DNA of 64,000 nt from VXNE01 sp965205735 (lineage in GTDB: Bacteria > Pseudomonadota > Gammaproteobacteria > Pseudomonadales > Azotimanducaceae), in assembly GCA_965205735.1 (NCBI GenBank), contig OZ242179.1, positions 4,092,001-4,156,000 of the forward strand, read 5' to 3'. Made by a program: the position numbers and the translations under genes. The notes under the pieces are model-generated. The model made no database searches, had not been told where the DNA came from, and saw nothing but the letters and a program-made list of their open reading frames with translations. Shown here piece after piece: positions 50,725-60,400 of this stretch (positions are counted from its first letter, which is position 1; every line of letters begins with the position of its first letter).

Positions 50725-51777
50725 GTGAAAGTAGTGTTGCAGGGCGGGGCTCGGGACCGACAGAAAGATCTTTACGAGGCGGCGGGAATCGAGGTCAGGG
50801 AGGGCGGCTGCCGGACCGAAGACGAGATGATCGAATTGATCGGCGATGCCGACGGTGCGCAGGTGGGTATCATGCCGCCGACGACACGGCGGGTCATGGA
50901 GTCATGTCCAAACCTGAAGGCGGTCAGCCGTTTCGGCGTCGGCGTGGATTCCATCGATCTCGAAGCGGCTACGCAACTGGGGGTCATGGTGTGCAACGTG
51001 CCGGGTTCGAACACCACGGAAGTCGCCGATCATGCGATGTCGCTGCTGTTGTTGCTGACCAGGCGCCTCTACGATGCCATCACCAGCACGCGCGCCGGCG
51101 CCTGGGCGGACGATCCGCGCTCGCGGGGTACCTTCACCACGTCGATGCGCCGGTTGGCCGGTCATACCGTCGGCATCGTGGGCTTCGGCAACATCGGCCG
51201 CGCGTTTGCCAACCGCGTACGCGGATTCGGGGTCAACCGCATCCTCGCCTATGACCCGTACGTTAGTCAGCTTGCGGGCGACCTGTACGGCGTGACGCTG
51301 GTGGACTTCGAGACGCTGACCGCCGAGGCGGACTACATCACCATCCACAGCTCGGCGACGGACCAGTCCAAGTACCTTTTCGATGCCGAAACCTTCAAGC
51401 GGATGAAATCCACCGCGTTGCTGGTCAACACCGCGCGCGGTCCCATCGTCAGTGAGGAAGCGCTTGCCGACGCCCTGGAAACCGGCGAAATCGAGGCCGC
51501 GGCAATCGATGTCACGGAAATCGAACCGTTGCCTTCCGACAGCCGGCTGCTGCGCCTTCCGAACTGCTACGTGACGCCGCACGTCGCCGCAATGTCTCCG
51601 GTATTCATCGCGGAAACGTCTGTCATGCAAGCGGAGAACATCATCCGCGTGCTGACCGGCCAGAAGCCTCACGGCCTGGCGAACCCCGAAGTGATCAAGA
51701 CCGTCGCCATCATGCGGCACACGGATCCGGGCCGCTGGACCGACGTGCCGGACTTCTCCACCGCACTGCAGGTCTGA
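50725..51777 (+). CDS. D-2-hydroxyacid dehydrogenase, phosphoglycerate-dehydrogenase-like
   Basis: A 350-residue NAD-dependent D-2-hydroxyacid dehydrogenase. The cofactor fold is TVGIVGFGNIGRAFANRVRG, and the catalytic Arg/Glu/His are in LVNTARGPIVSEEALADAL, AAIDVTEIEPLP and NCYVTPHVAAMS. A substrate-domain motif is SRFGVGVDSIDLEAATQLGV. It starts at GTG after GAGAGGA. It lacks the C-terminal ACT domain of SerA. It is the first intact gene outside the tRNA-Asp element. Confidence 0.9.
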   Translation: MKVVLQGGARDRQKDLYEAAGIEVREGGCRTEDEMIELIGDADGAQVGIMPPTTRRVMESCPNLKAVSRFGVGVDSIDLEAATQLGVMVCNVPGSNTTEVADHAMSLLLLLTRRLYDAITSTRAGAWADDPRSRGTFTTSMRRLAGHTVGIVGFGNIGRAFANRVRGFGVNRILAYDPYVSQLAGDLYGVTLVDFETLTAEADYITIHSSATDQSKYLFDAETFKRMKSTALLVNTARGPIVSEEALADALETGEIEAAAIDVTEIEPLPSDSRLLRLPNCYVTPHVAAMSPVFIAETSVMQAENIIRVLTGQKPHGLANPEVIKTVAIMRHTDPGRWTDVPDFSTALQV

Positions 51778-51911
51778 TCGCGCCGTAGCAGCTCTATTCT
51801 CTTCCACTACATGGAGGCGGACGGGACGTAGAATTTGTAGTGCAGGACGGCATCTGGATGGGATAGATCGAGACCCCGCATCGACAGGATGCTTGCGGTG
51901 TCGAGTCGATG

Positions 51912-52135
51912 CTACAGGGAGACCAGGCGCTCGAAGGTGTCGGCGAACGAGGTGGGCTGGGCTGGCCCTGCTCCCACTCTTCAATGGTGCGAACAGGAAC
52001 CCGGACCAAGTGGGCGAAGACGGCCCTGGAGATGAAAAGGCTGGCGGCCATCATGTTGCATTCGAGGTTGCCGAGAACTTCGCGGGGATTCGGGGCCGCC
52101 GATTCGAGAGAGGGATGGGCAACCGCGCCGTTCAT
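51912..52135 (-). pseudogene. HTH (XRE-type) antitoxin-like remnant, frameshifted
   Basis: The frame from the ATG at 52135 gives NPREVLGNLECNMMAASLFI, then SRAVFAHLVRVPVRTIEEWEQG, which matches the helix-turn-helix of HigA-like antitoxins (pattern SxxxFAxxLxVxxRTxxxWEQG). Adding one base at 51963 turns the tail into AQPTSFADTFERLVSL with a stop at 51912, a plausible family ending. No HigB-type toxin is next to it. Weak, but coherent with other frameshifts here. Confidence 0.45.
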
Positions 52136-52260
52136 ATCAGCCAGGGTTGCCGGTGCCAGCCCCAACAGCCAAATGGCGGCGACGCCCAGTCCAGGAGGTG
52201 GCCACCGCGTCATGGATGTTCAGCTCGGAGTTGGGCCGTCAGTGGTGCTCCGCCTTGTGC

Positions 52261-52671
52261 TCACGCCCAACTTTCCACCCGCAGCCCGCCGAAGTGCTCG
52301 AAATCTCCTGTATTCGACGTAACGAGGACGAGGTCGTTGATGTACGCGATTGAGGCAATCTGCCCGTCAACGAACGGTGGCGTCCTGCCCAGCGCGCCAA
52401 GCCGTGCACGTTCGAGTGCGTGCCAATCGGCGGCTTCGCGGTTGTAGGGAAGCACTGGGAAGCTGGCCAGAACGACATGGTCGAGATAGCTTTCGATCAC
52501 TCGACGACGGTGAGATTGGGGGAGCCGTGAGCATCCGAAGCGCAACTCGTGCCATACCGGCGCGGGGATTGCCGCTTGGGCGTGATGCTCATGGAGTTGG
52601 CTTACGATCTCGGTACGCGGCCTTGCGCGCAGTGGTTCAGAGACTGTATTGGTGTCCAGCAGATAGCGCAC
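52261..52671 (-). CDS. VapC-type PIN-domain toxin
   Basis: A 136-residue PIN toxin starting at GTG: RYLLDTNTVSEPLRARPRTE, the glutamate in PVWHELRFGCSRLP, then PPFVDGQIASIAYINDLVLV and TSNTGDFEHFG. All acidic active-site positions are present, in contrast to its close relative at 4621. It follows its antitoxin by three bases on the minus strand. Confidence 0.9.
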   Translation of the reverse strand: MRYLLDTNTVSEPLRARPRTEIVSQLHEHHAQAAIPAPVWHELRFGCSRLPQSHRRRVIESYLDHVVLASFPVLPYNREAADWHALERARLGALGRTPPFVDGQIASIAYINDLVLVTSNTGDFEHFGGLRVESWA

Positions 52672-52674
52672 GGA

Positions 52675-52956
52675 TCAGAATCGTACATCGCGCCCGGATG
52701 CGGCATCCCGCGCGCCTTCAAACAGTTCGTCCGGGTCCAGCGCGAGCTCATTGAGATCAAAGGCTTCTCTGAAGTCCCGGTAGGCATCCACGAAGCCGCG
52801 TCGACCCGTGGAAAGCTGCTCGAATGTTCGGCATCCAACCAGCACGGCAACGGGTTCGCCGCGTCGCGTCAACTCCACCGTTCTGCCATTTTCGGCTTCC
52901 CGAATCAGGCTTGGGAGATTGCGTCGGGCATCTGCGATTGAATACTGCTGGGTCAT
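52675..52956 (-). CDS. Phd/YefM-type antitoxin
   Basis: A 93-residue prevent-host-death antitoxin: MTQQYSIADARRNLPSLIRE, then VELTRRGEPVAVLVGCRTFE. The C-terminal part (DAYRDFREAFDLNELALDPD) is acidic and should bind the toxin. I chose the ATG at 52956; two upstream ATGs are possible. It is cotranscribed with the PIN toxin downstream. Confidence 0.87.
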   Translation of the reverse strand: MTQQYSIADARRNLPSLIREAENGRTVELTRRGEPVAVLVGCRTFEQLSTGRRGFVDAYRDFREAFDLNELALDPDELFEGARDAASGRDVRF

Positions 52957-53041
52957 TGTTCGGGCCGACATGTTCATTACTTTGTACATCAGACTTTATC
53001 ATGCGGCGTTGCATCGCGGCGACCCGAGCGGGTTGGAATGC

Positions 53042-54673
53042 TCAACTCGCAAAATGCGTCTCCAGCAAGCCGGCGACTTCGTCGTGGCCCCGGCTCCGCG
53101 CCCAGGCCGGCGCTTCCGGCAGCGTTGAATCGAAGCCGTTTGCCAACGCGAAGCGGACGAACTCGGTCTGCCCGCGCCGCGCCGCCCAGCCCAGTGGCGT
53201 CGTGCGGTATTCCTCGTCGATGGCGTTGGCGTCGGCGCCGTACCTGAGAAACAGGCGCGCCTTGTCGATTTCGCCCTTCTCGGCGATGAAGTGAAGCGGG
53301 CGTACCTGCTGCCAGTTGGGCAGGTTGGGGTCCATGCCGTGGTCGAGCAGCAAGCGGGCGAGGTCGAGTGATCGCCACAGGTAGGTCTGGCAGTGGGTGA
53401 CGGAATCGGGAACGCGCAAGCCACGAGCCAGCATCAGGCGGACCAGCGCGTCGTGGCCGGCGGACACCGCCATGGTGAAGCCCTCCGTGACGCGCAGGTC
53501 GTCGAACAGGTCGGGCTTGGCGTCGAGCAGCGCGGCGATCGTGTCGATGTTGCCTTCGTAGAAGTGCATGGCGAGCGGCATCCGCCCACCGTGTTGGTAG
53601 AGGAGGGCGCGCATGTCCTTGTTCGACGTCCCGGTGGGTGTCCCCGACGACTCCACCTCGGCATTGGGATCGGCGCCCGCATCGAGGAGCAGCCTGGCGA
53701 TTTCGAAGAAACCGAGATGTGCCGCTGCCCACAGTGCGTGACCTTTCGGGCAGTTGGGACCTTCGTCGAGATTGGGATCGGCCCCAGCGTCGAGCAGACG
53801 TTTGACGATGCCGACATGGTTGCGCTCGGCGGCGGCCGACAGCGGCCGCTTGCCGCCCGGTTCCTGGTCGTTGGCGAGACCGGCGCTCGATGCCAGCAAT
53901 TCACCCACGCGTTCCTCGTCGCCCAGCGCGGCGGCGACGGTGATCGAGTAGCGCGCGCCCCGCGCGAGCAACTGGCGGGCGATGGCGTAGTCGTTGCGCT
54001 GCTGCCAGTAGGGATGGTGCCAAAGCGCCAGCGCCACGGGCCGGAAACCGGTTCCGCCGAGGCGATCATCGCTGCTGAATCCAGATGCATCCACATCGGC
54101 GCCCAGATCGATAAGGCGGTCGACAAGATCTGTGCCGCCCGCTTCGACGGCGAAGTGCAAGGGTCTCCGGCCGAGGTGATCGCCGCGGTGCACCAGGTCG
54201 GGTTCTTTCGCGAGGAGTTGCTCGACGGTGTCGGCGTCGCCGCCGGAGACGGCGTCATGGATCGCATGGCGGCTGCCGGAGGAGGAGACGCGACGCCTCA
54301 ATTCGTCGCGCAGAAGATTCGCAACCTCCTCGTGGCCGCGGTCGAGGGCCATTTGCAGCAGGGTTTCCTGTGCGTACAGCGAGCGGTGGAAGATGTCCGC
54401 ACCGGCGTCCAGCAGCAAGCGCGTGGCGTCCAGATGGCCCTCGCGCACGGCGAAGTGCAGCGGCGACGTGTACCAGAACTCCGCCTTGACCAGGGTCGGA
54501 TCGTCTTCGAGCATCGCGCGGAGCCTTGGGGTGTCCCCGTCGCGAGCGGCGTTCAGCGACTGCCAGATGCTCTCGCCGAGCCAGCGCCCGGTCCAGTCCG
54601 GTTCGTCCGGGACGAGTTCGAAGGGGCGTATGAGGCCTGGCTTGGACAGGAAGTCAGTGCTTCTGCGCGACAT
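53042..54673 (-). CDS. ankyrin-repeat protein
   Basis: A 543-residue protein built of about ten ankyrin-like repeats of some 33 residues. Clear units include YTSPLHFAVREGHLDATRLL, LLDAGADIFHRSLYAQETLL, GRRPLHFAVEAGGTDLVDRL, KRPLSAAAERNHVGIVKRLL and RTTPLGWAARRGQTEFVRFA. Repeats cover nearly the whole length. There is no signal peptide or catalytic domain, so a cytoplasmic protein-binding role is likely. Partners are unknown. The start is the ATG at 54673. Confidence 0.88.
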   Translation of the reverse strand: MSRRSTDFLSKPGLIRPFELVPDEPDWTGRWLGESIWQSLNAARDGDTPRLRAMLEDDPTLVKAEFWYTSPLHFAVREGHLDATRLLLDAGADIFHRSLYAQETLLQMALDRGHEEVANLLRDELRRRVSSSGSRHAIHDAVSGGDADTVEQLLAKEPDLVHRGDHLGRRPLHFAVEAGGTDLVDRLIDLGADVDASGFSSDDRLGGTGFRPVALALWHHPYWQQRNDYAIARQLLARGARYSITVAAALGDEERVGELLASSAGLANDQEPGGKRPLSAAAERNHVGIVKRLLDAGADPNLDEGPNCPKGHALWAAAHLGFFEIARLLLDAGADPNAEVESSGTPTGTSNKDMRALLYQHGGRMPLAMHFYEGNIDTIAALLDAKPDLFDDLRVTEGFTMAVSAGHDALVRLMLARGLRVPDSVTHCQTYLWRSLDLARLLLDHGMDPNLPNWQQVRPLHFIAEKGEIDKARLFLRYGADANAIDEEYRTTPLGWAARRGQTEFVRFALANGFDSTLPEAPAWARSRGHDEVAGLLETHFAS

Positions 54674-54720
54674 GGATATCAACCATTGGGATCAGTTGGT
54701 CAGGCTTCTATAATGCATGC

Positions 54721-54888
54721 ATGACCGGCAGGAAATCGACGACCCGGCAGCACTCCCATTCGCAATCGGGAGTTGATTTGACGATGCTTCGGTGGATGGC
54801 ATCAAAGACTCCGGAAGAACGCCTTCAGATACTGCAGAGCAACGTGAAGGCTATTCTGAACGCTCGGAATGGCAGACAACGTAGCTGA
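54721..54888 (+). CDS. small protein upstream of a nucleotidyltransferase, possible partner
   Basis: A 55-residue frame: a basic N-terminus (MTGRKSTTRQHSHS), then SGVDLTMLRWMASKTPEERL and QILQSNVKAILNARNG. The second half has the look of short proteins that precede nucleotidyltransferase genes (pattern VDLxLIxWMLxLTPxERL). It overlaps the nucleotidyltransferase gene by 20 bases, so translation is probably coupled. Role inferred only from position. Confidence 0.55.
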   Translation: MTGRKSTTRQHSHSQSGVDLTMLRWMASKTPEERLQILQSNVKAILNARNGRQRS

Positions 54889-55360
54889 CTTTTCAGCCAT
54901 CCTGAACGTGCTTGCGCGCCACGAGGTTGAGTTCATCGTCGTCGGCGGTGTTTGCGCGGTGCTGCTCGGTGCGCCGGTCGCGACCTTCGATCTCGATATC
55001 GTTCACTCCAGAACGCAAGAGAACCTGGACCGGCTCGCAAGAGCGTTGGGAGAACTGGATGCGCACTATCGCGAACACGTGCCCCGACACGTCAGCCCCG
55101 CCAGGGAAGCGCTGGCAAAATCGGGTCATCATCTGCTGATAACAAGATTCGGTCCGTTGGACGTTCTGGGCTCGATTGGCGAGGACGACGACTACCCAAC
55201 GCTGGTGAGCAGATCAGAAAGCGTACAGGTTGATCGGGATGTCAGTGTCAGAATCCTGGACCTCGACACCCTCATCGAGGTCAAGCAGAAGACCGCGCGC
55301 GCCAAGGACAGCTACATGCTCGAAATACTTCGAGCAATCAAGGACGATTTGCTGGAATAG
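54869..55360 (+). CDS. nucleotidyltransferase-fold protein (MNT/AbiEii-like)
   Basis: A 163-residue protein of the minimal nucleotidyltransferase superfamily. VEFIVVGGVCAVLLGAPVAT with FDLDIVHSRTQENLDRLA gives the GG..A and DxD motifs, and RILDLDTLIEVKQKTARAKD is the conserved later helix. Such proteins often belong to toxin-antitoxin or abortive-infection pairs, and here it overlaps a small upstream protein. The target is unknown. Confidence 0.75.
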   Translation: MADNVADFSAILNVLARHEVEFIVVGGVCAVLLGAPVATFDLDIVHSRTQENLDRLARALGELDAHYREHVPRHVSPAREALAKSGHHLLITRFGPLDVLGSIGEDDDYPTLVSRSESVQVDRDVSVRILDLDTLIEVKQKTARAKDSYMLEILRAIKDDLLE

Positions 55361-55375
55361 AACCTGAGTGCGCCG

Positions 55376-57358
55376 CTACAGCCCTCCCGGCCCGCAGTCG
55401 TTCTTCAGGTAGTCGATCAGCGCGTTGTAGAACTTGATCTTGTGATCGTAGAACAGCGTGTTCGAAAAGTGATCGGCGCCCTCCAGTTCCACGTACTTGT
55501 AGGACTTGCCGTGCTTGTCCAGTTCCTTCAGGTACTTCTTCGCGTGGTCCACCGGCACGCGCTGATCGACATCGCCGTGGACGATCAGCATCGGCACGTT
55601 GACCTTCTCCACGTCGTCGATTGGCGACAGGCTCTTCTCCCACGTGCGGGTTTGGGCGATACTGTCTGCGCCACGCAGGTTGTCGCGGTAGTAGTTGATT
55701 TGGTAGATGACGTCCGCGACGGCCGCGCCTGCAACTGTGCACTGATAGATCTGCGGTGATCGGGATGCGGCGACCAGCGCCGCGTAGCCGCCGTAGGACC
55801 AACCGAACATGGCCATCCGGTCCCGGTCCGCCAGACCCTGCTTGACGAGATGCAGCGCGCCGTCGTCCTTGTCGTCCTGCATGCCGTAACCGCCATAGCC
55901 TCCCTCTCCGAACGCGGAGACGTAGAACTTCATGCCGTACCCCCGTGAACCGCGATACTGCGGCTGCAACACGAGATACCCGTTGTTGGCCAGCAACTGC
56001 GCCCACTCGTCGTAGACGATGATCTCGTGCACGAATGGGCCGCCGTGTGGAAGGACCACCAGTGGAAACGGCGGTTCCCCGTGCGGCACCGTGAGAAATC
56101 CCGTTATCGTCTTGCCGTCCCGCGCCTTGTATTGAATGCGCTGAACGTCAGCCAGGTTTTCGCTGCGAAGGAGGGGTTTTTGGCTGCCGACGGTCTGGAG
56201 CCTGCCGTCTTTCAGGAGGTAGTAGGTGCCCGGATCCCTTGGCCCTACATTGTGCACGATCATCGATCCCCCGTCCCGGGAGCGGCTGAAGATTCTCACA
56301 TAGTGGGCGTAGGGAATAACGCCTTCCAGTTGCGCGTAGGTCGCTGCCTCCAGATCGTCGAAGTATTCGACGTGCAACTTGTCCGTAAAGTAGACCACGC
56401 CTACGGCCTGGCCCAAACTTGTCCACCGGTTGCTATGTGTACGAACACCATAGACGTCCACGTCGGAGCGATGGTAGATCGGATCCATGGCTTTGGTGTT
56501 CAGGTCAAGCGACCATAGCCCGAAGGTATCCTGGCCATTCAGAGTGGACACAAGGATGCTGTCCGCCTTTGTGTCGTCTTCGCCTTCGAGAAAAAAGAAC
56601 CCGAACACGTCCTCGTGCTGGCGATGCACCTCCTCCCAGCCCGACGCGCCGGGCCGGCGCGTGTACCAGATGTAGTTCTGCGTGTGGATGTCGAAGCCGG
56701 CGGTAAAACGGGGGTTGCCGTCGGCGTCGAACCCTATTTGTCCAATGGCGGGCCTGGATCGAATCAGCAGCCTTGTCTTCCCGGTCTTGAGGTCCATTTC
56801 GTGGTAGGACCTGGACAGGTAAATGTCCTTGATCTTCGCGCCCGGTCCCTGGTCGATCTCCGGATATTCTTCGACGATGATCTTGTTCGGCTGTTTGGGC
56901 AGGGGATGGGCAACCGACACGTTCTGATCGCTCAAGTCCTTCATTGTCTTGGCCGGGACGTCGAGCATGACGAGTTTGTATTCGTATACGCCGCGATTGA
57001 ATCCCTCGATCTTGTCGCGGACCCTTTGCCGCAGGCCGAATACGATCACCGTATCGCTTATCCAGGAATAGCCGGTGATCTCCATCGGGTCCGCGTCGAG
57101 GCGGAAAGGCTCTTTCGCGAGATCGGCGGTTTCATAGACCTCGATGATTGGGTCTGCTCCTCGGCTGGGGATGCGCAAAAGCCCCATATAGGTGCCGTCG
57201 GCGGACAATGCGACGTTCCTGAAGGTGTCGCGCAATGCCCAGTATTCGAGTGGATACGGTTCCGGCGGCGCCTCGGAAGCGCCGACCGACAAGCTCGCGA
57301 GGCATAGCGCGGCCGCGAGCGTGGTGCGCATGCCGGCCGCGCGTTTTCGTTGCATCAT
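55376..57358 (-). CDS. S9 family prolyl-oligopeptidase-like serine peptidase
   Basis: A 660-residue exported peptidase. The ATG at 57358 follows GGAGGA and opens a signal peptide (AAGMRTTLAAALCLASLSVG). An N-terminal beta-propeller (about 40-400) is followed by an alpha/beta-hydrolase domain with the nucleophile Ser in MAMFGWSYGGYAALVAA, the Asp in IVHGDVDQRVPVDHA and the His in LEGADHFSNTL. It cleaves short peptides in the periplasm. It lies 45 bases downstream of a TonB receptor gene on the same strand, making a probable peptide uptake and digestion operon. Confidence 0.92.
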   Translation of the reverse strand: MMQRKRAAGMRTTLAAALCLASLSVGASEAPPEPYPLEYWALRDTFRNVALSADGTYMGLLRIPSRGADPIIEVYETADLAKEPFRLDADPMEITGYSWISDTVIVFGLRQRVRDKIEGFNRGVYEYKLVMLDVPAKTMKDLSDQNVSVAHPLPKQPNKIIVEEYPEIDQGPGAKIKDIYLSRSYHEMDLKTGKTRLLIRSRPAIGQIGFDADGNPRFTAGFDIHTQNYIWYTRRPGASGWEEVHRQHEDVFGFFFLEGEDDTKADSILVSTLNGQDTFGLWSLDLNTKAMDPIYHRSDVDVYGVRTHSNRWTSLGQAVGVVYFTDKLHVEYFDDLEAATYAQLEGVIPYAHYVRIFSRSRDGGSMIVHNVGPRDPGTYYLLKDGRLQTVGSQKPLLRSENLADVQRIQYKARDGKTITGFLTVPHGEPPFPLVVLPHGGPFVHEIIVYDEWAQLLANNGYLVLQPQYRGSRGYGMKFYVSAFGEGGYGGYGMQDDKDDGALHLVKQGLADRDRMAMFGWSYGGYAALVAASRSPQIYQCTVAGAAVADVIYQINYYRDNLRGADSIAQTRTWEKSLSPIDDVEKVNVPMLIVHGDVDQRVPVDHAKKYLKELDKHGKSYKYVELEGADHFSNTLFYDHKIKFYNALIDYLKNDCGPGGL

Positions 57359-57403
57359 TCGTGTCCTCCGGTTAAGCGTGGTTTGGGCGCTATCCCACAT
57401 ACC

Positions 57404-60400
57404 TCACATGCCGCCGGGGCCGCCCAACAGGTACCTGATGTTCAGGAAGTAGCGCTTGCCGAAGAGGTCGTAACCGTAGCCGATGGGGGAGTTGTTTACG
57501 GACAAGACGGGCTCGTTGCCGTCGACGACCGGCGGTGGTTCGTCGAACACGTTGCGGATGCCGCCAGCGAGTTGCAGACTGTCGCCGCGCCACCGAAGGT
57601 AGATGCTGTGGTGGAAGTATTCCTCGGTGAAGCCGACATCCCGGCACAGGAGATCGTCGGGCGGACCCAGGCAGGTGTCGGACCCGACGAGCGCATCGCT
57701 CCAGTCGTCTAGCCCATCTGGATCCTGATGCGCGCTGCCAAGGTAGAGCGTCGTCCAGGTGAAGCGCCACTTGCCGTATTCGGCGGCGAGGTTGAGTCGC
57801 CCGGTCAGTTCGGGATAGCCCCACTCGTCGTAGTCGTCGTCGAAGTCCTCGATTCCCTGCTCGTTGATGAAGAGGTCCGAAGCTTCGATCTGACGGTGCA
57901 TGTTGAGGTCGGCGGTGACGTCGATGGCGCGGTCAAAGACCGTCCAGCTATCCTCGAAAGCGACGTTCAGATCCGCGCCCCGGTGGATCTCGCTGTCGCG
58001 GTTGATGAAGCTCCGGTCGACGTAATCGATCAACGGTCTCTCGGGATTCGGTTCGCGCTGAATACGGTCACAGAACGAGCTGACGCCGCTGGGAGAGTAG
58101 TAACAGTCGAAGATTATGTACCCCAGCGAAGGCTCGATGATCGAGTCCGTGACTTCGATCTCGTAGTAGTTCATGCCGATCGACAGGTCGAAGGCGTTGG
58201 TGAAGGGTTGTTCGAATGAGAAGCCAGCGGAGAGGGATTCCGATCGCTCCTCGTCGAGGCCCTGGATGCCTCCGGCGCCGACTTCTATGCTGTAGGTGTT
58301 GGCCCCGTTATTGTTGGCAATGGTGGGATCCACGCCGTTCGCGAGGCAGTTGTCAAGCACGGTCTGGTCGCGCCGGTCGTCCTCGGGAATGTATTCCCCG
58401 GTCATCTGGTCGATGGCGGCCGCCGGGATCAGGCACGGGTCAGAGGCCACGAGAAAGCCGGTCTGGGGCACGAGAAACAATTCGCGCAGATTCGGCGCGC
58501 GATAGGACGTGCCGGTGGTGGCGCGGAACAGCAGCGAGTTGATCGGTCGGTACGCCATCTTGTAGGAGTGCGTCCAGGCACCGCCGTAGAACTCGTCGTC
58601 GGTCCAGCGCGCCGAGATGTTGAACACCAGTTCTTCGGCGGCAGGCTGTCCCGCGATCACGGGAATCTCCAGTTCGCCGAAAAACTCCCGCGTGTACTTG
58701 TCGCCCACGGCGCCGCCGTCCTTGAAGAACCCATAGAGAAGCCCTTCGCTTGCGACCTGATCCGGGATCGACTCGATGTCGTCCAGGCGATACTCGAAAC
58801 CGATGCCGCCCACGATCCAGTCGGCGGGAAGTTGCAGCACGTTGCCGGTCATGTAGTAGGAAACCAGCGTCTGCGTATACACCGTATCGAAATCGCGGTC
58901 GTCAATGACGTAGTTCCGCTCGGCCGCTGTGGCGAAGTCGCCGATCATGCCTGGCGGAATCAACGACGGCGCGAACATGTTGACGGGTACGCAACCCGCC
59001 GCGGCGTCCGCGACAAGCGGTTCGCCGGTGTCGTTTTCGCACGGCGTGTCGGTGGACGAGTAATTGCCGAGGGCGAGGTTGATCCGGTCCTCGCGGATGC
59101 CGGGCCGGCGCGATGTGCCCGTCGATTCCGTATGCGCAACGCTGAAGTCGAACGTCCAGTCGCTGAAATTGGCAAAATCCAGCCACGGAAGGTCGCCCTG
59201 TGCGCCTCCCACGAGCCGAAGCTGTTCCTGATCGACAAAGACGAGGTTCCTGTCCCCGCGCACAGATACAAACAACCTGCTCGGCACCGGTCCCAGGGGC
59301 GGGCTATACAGCCCAGCTGCCCCGGGGTGAGCACCGTAGATAGCCGCGAACTGCGCGGCAACGTTGGGATTGTTCAGCAGTGCATTGTACGCGAGCCCGC
59401 AATCGACGCCGTTCTCGGCCTCGGGATTGCAGACATTGAACGGGTTCCGAGCGGGCACGTTGGCAATGAACTGGCTCCCGCCGCTGTTGCTATGAAAGTC
59501 GCGCTGGACGTACAGGACCTCGAAGAACGGCGTGAGGTTCATGTCTCCTTCTAGCGTGTATTCGCCGTAGGCCATGACGGAGGCCTGCGATCTTTCGGGA
59601 TAGAGGTGCCTAAACTGCTCTCTGCCGTTCAGGTCATTGTCGCGGAACGAAAAATCCGCCCTGCCGTCGCCGTCGCCGTCGACGCCGCGGACCCGGAACA
59701 GGGATGACTCCGAGAAGTTCCCCCAGCCGCCGTTGCTATATCCGGGCGTGTACCAAAGAAATCTATAGCGCGTTCCGGGGACGTCGAGGATGCCGACCGG
59801 GGGGCCCCATCGGCAGTCGTCCCAATCCATGTTGAACACCGTGGGGTAGTACAACTCCTGGTGGCGCCTCTGCCCGCTCTGGTCGATCTCCGCATGGCGT
59901 TCGCAGCCTGCGGTCCAGGGACGGTCAGCGAGCGTGACGGCTTCCTGGTCTGACCACTCACCGGCTATGCCGACGAAACCCCGGTCGAAGTTCTTGCCCC
60001 AGGTCATCGATGCGAGGGGCCGGAAGCCTTTATCGTGCTTGGGCATCGTCGGAAACAGGTTGAACTCGAAGCCGTCGAAGTCGTTGCGCAGGATGACGTT
60101 GGCGACGCCTCCGATCGCATCGGAACCGTAGACGGACGACGCACCGTCGAGCAACAGGTCGTATTGGACTACCAGAGAGCCCGGAATGAGGCCGGCGTCG
60201 GGGCTCGACGGCGCACCCTCCACGCCGGAGGGCGCCATGCGGCGGCCGTTGACCAGGATGAGCGTGCGCGACCCACCCAGGCCACGCAGGCTGACTTCCG
60301 TTTGGCCCGGACCGTCATCGAGCACGTAGCCCTGAAATGTGAGGTCGACCTGGCCGCCGCCTGTTGCGGTCGATTCGCGCAGGATATCGCCGGCGTCGAT

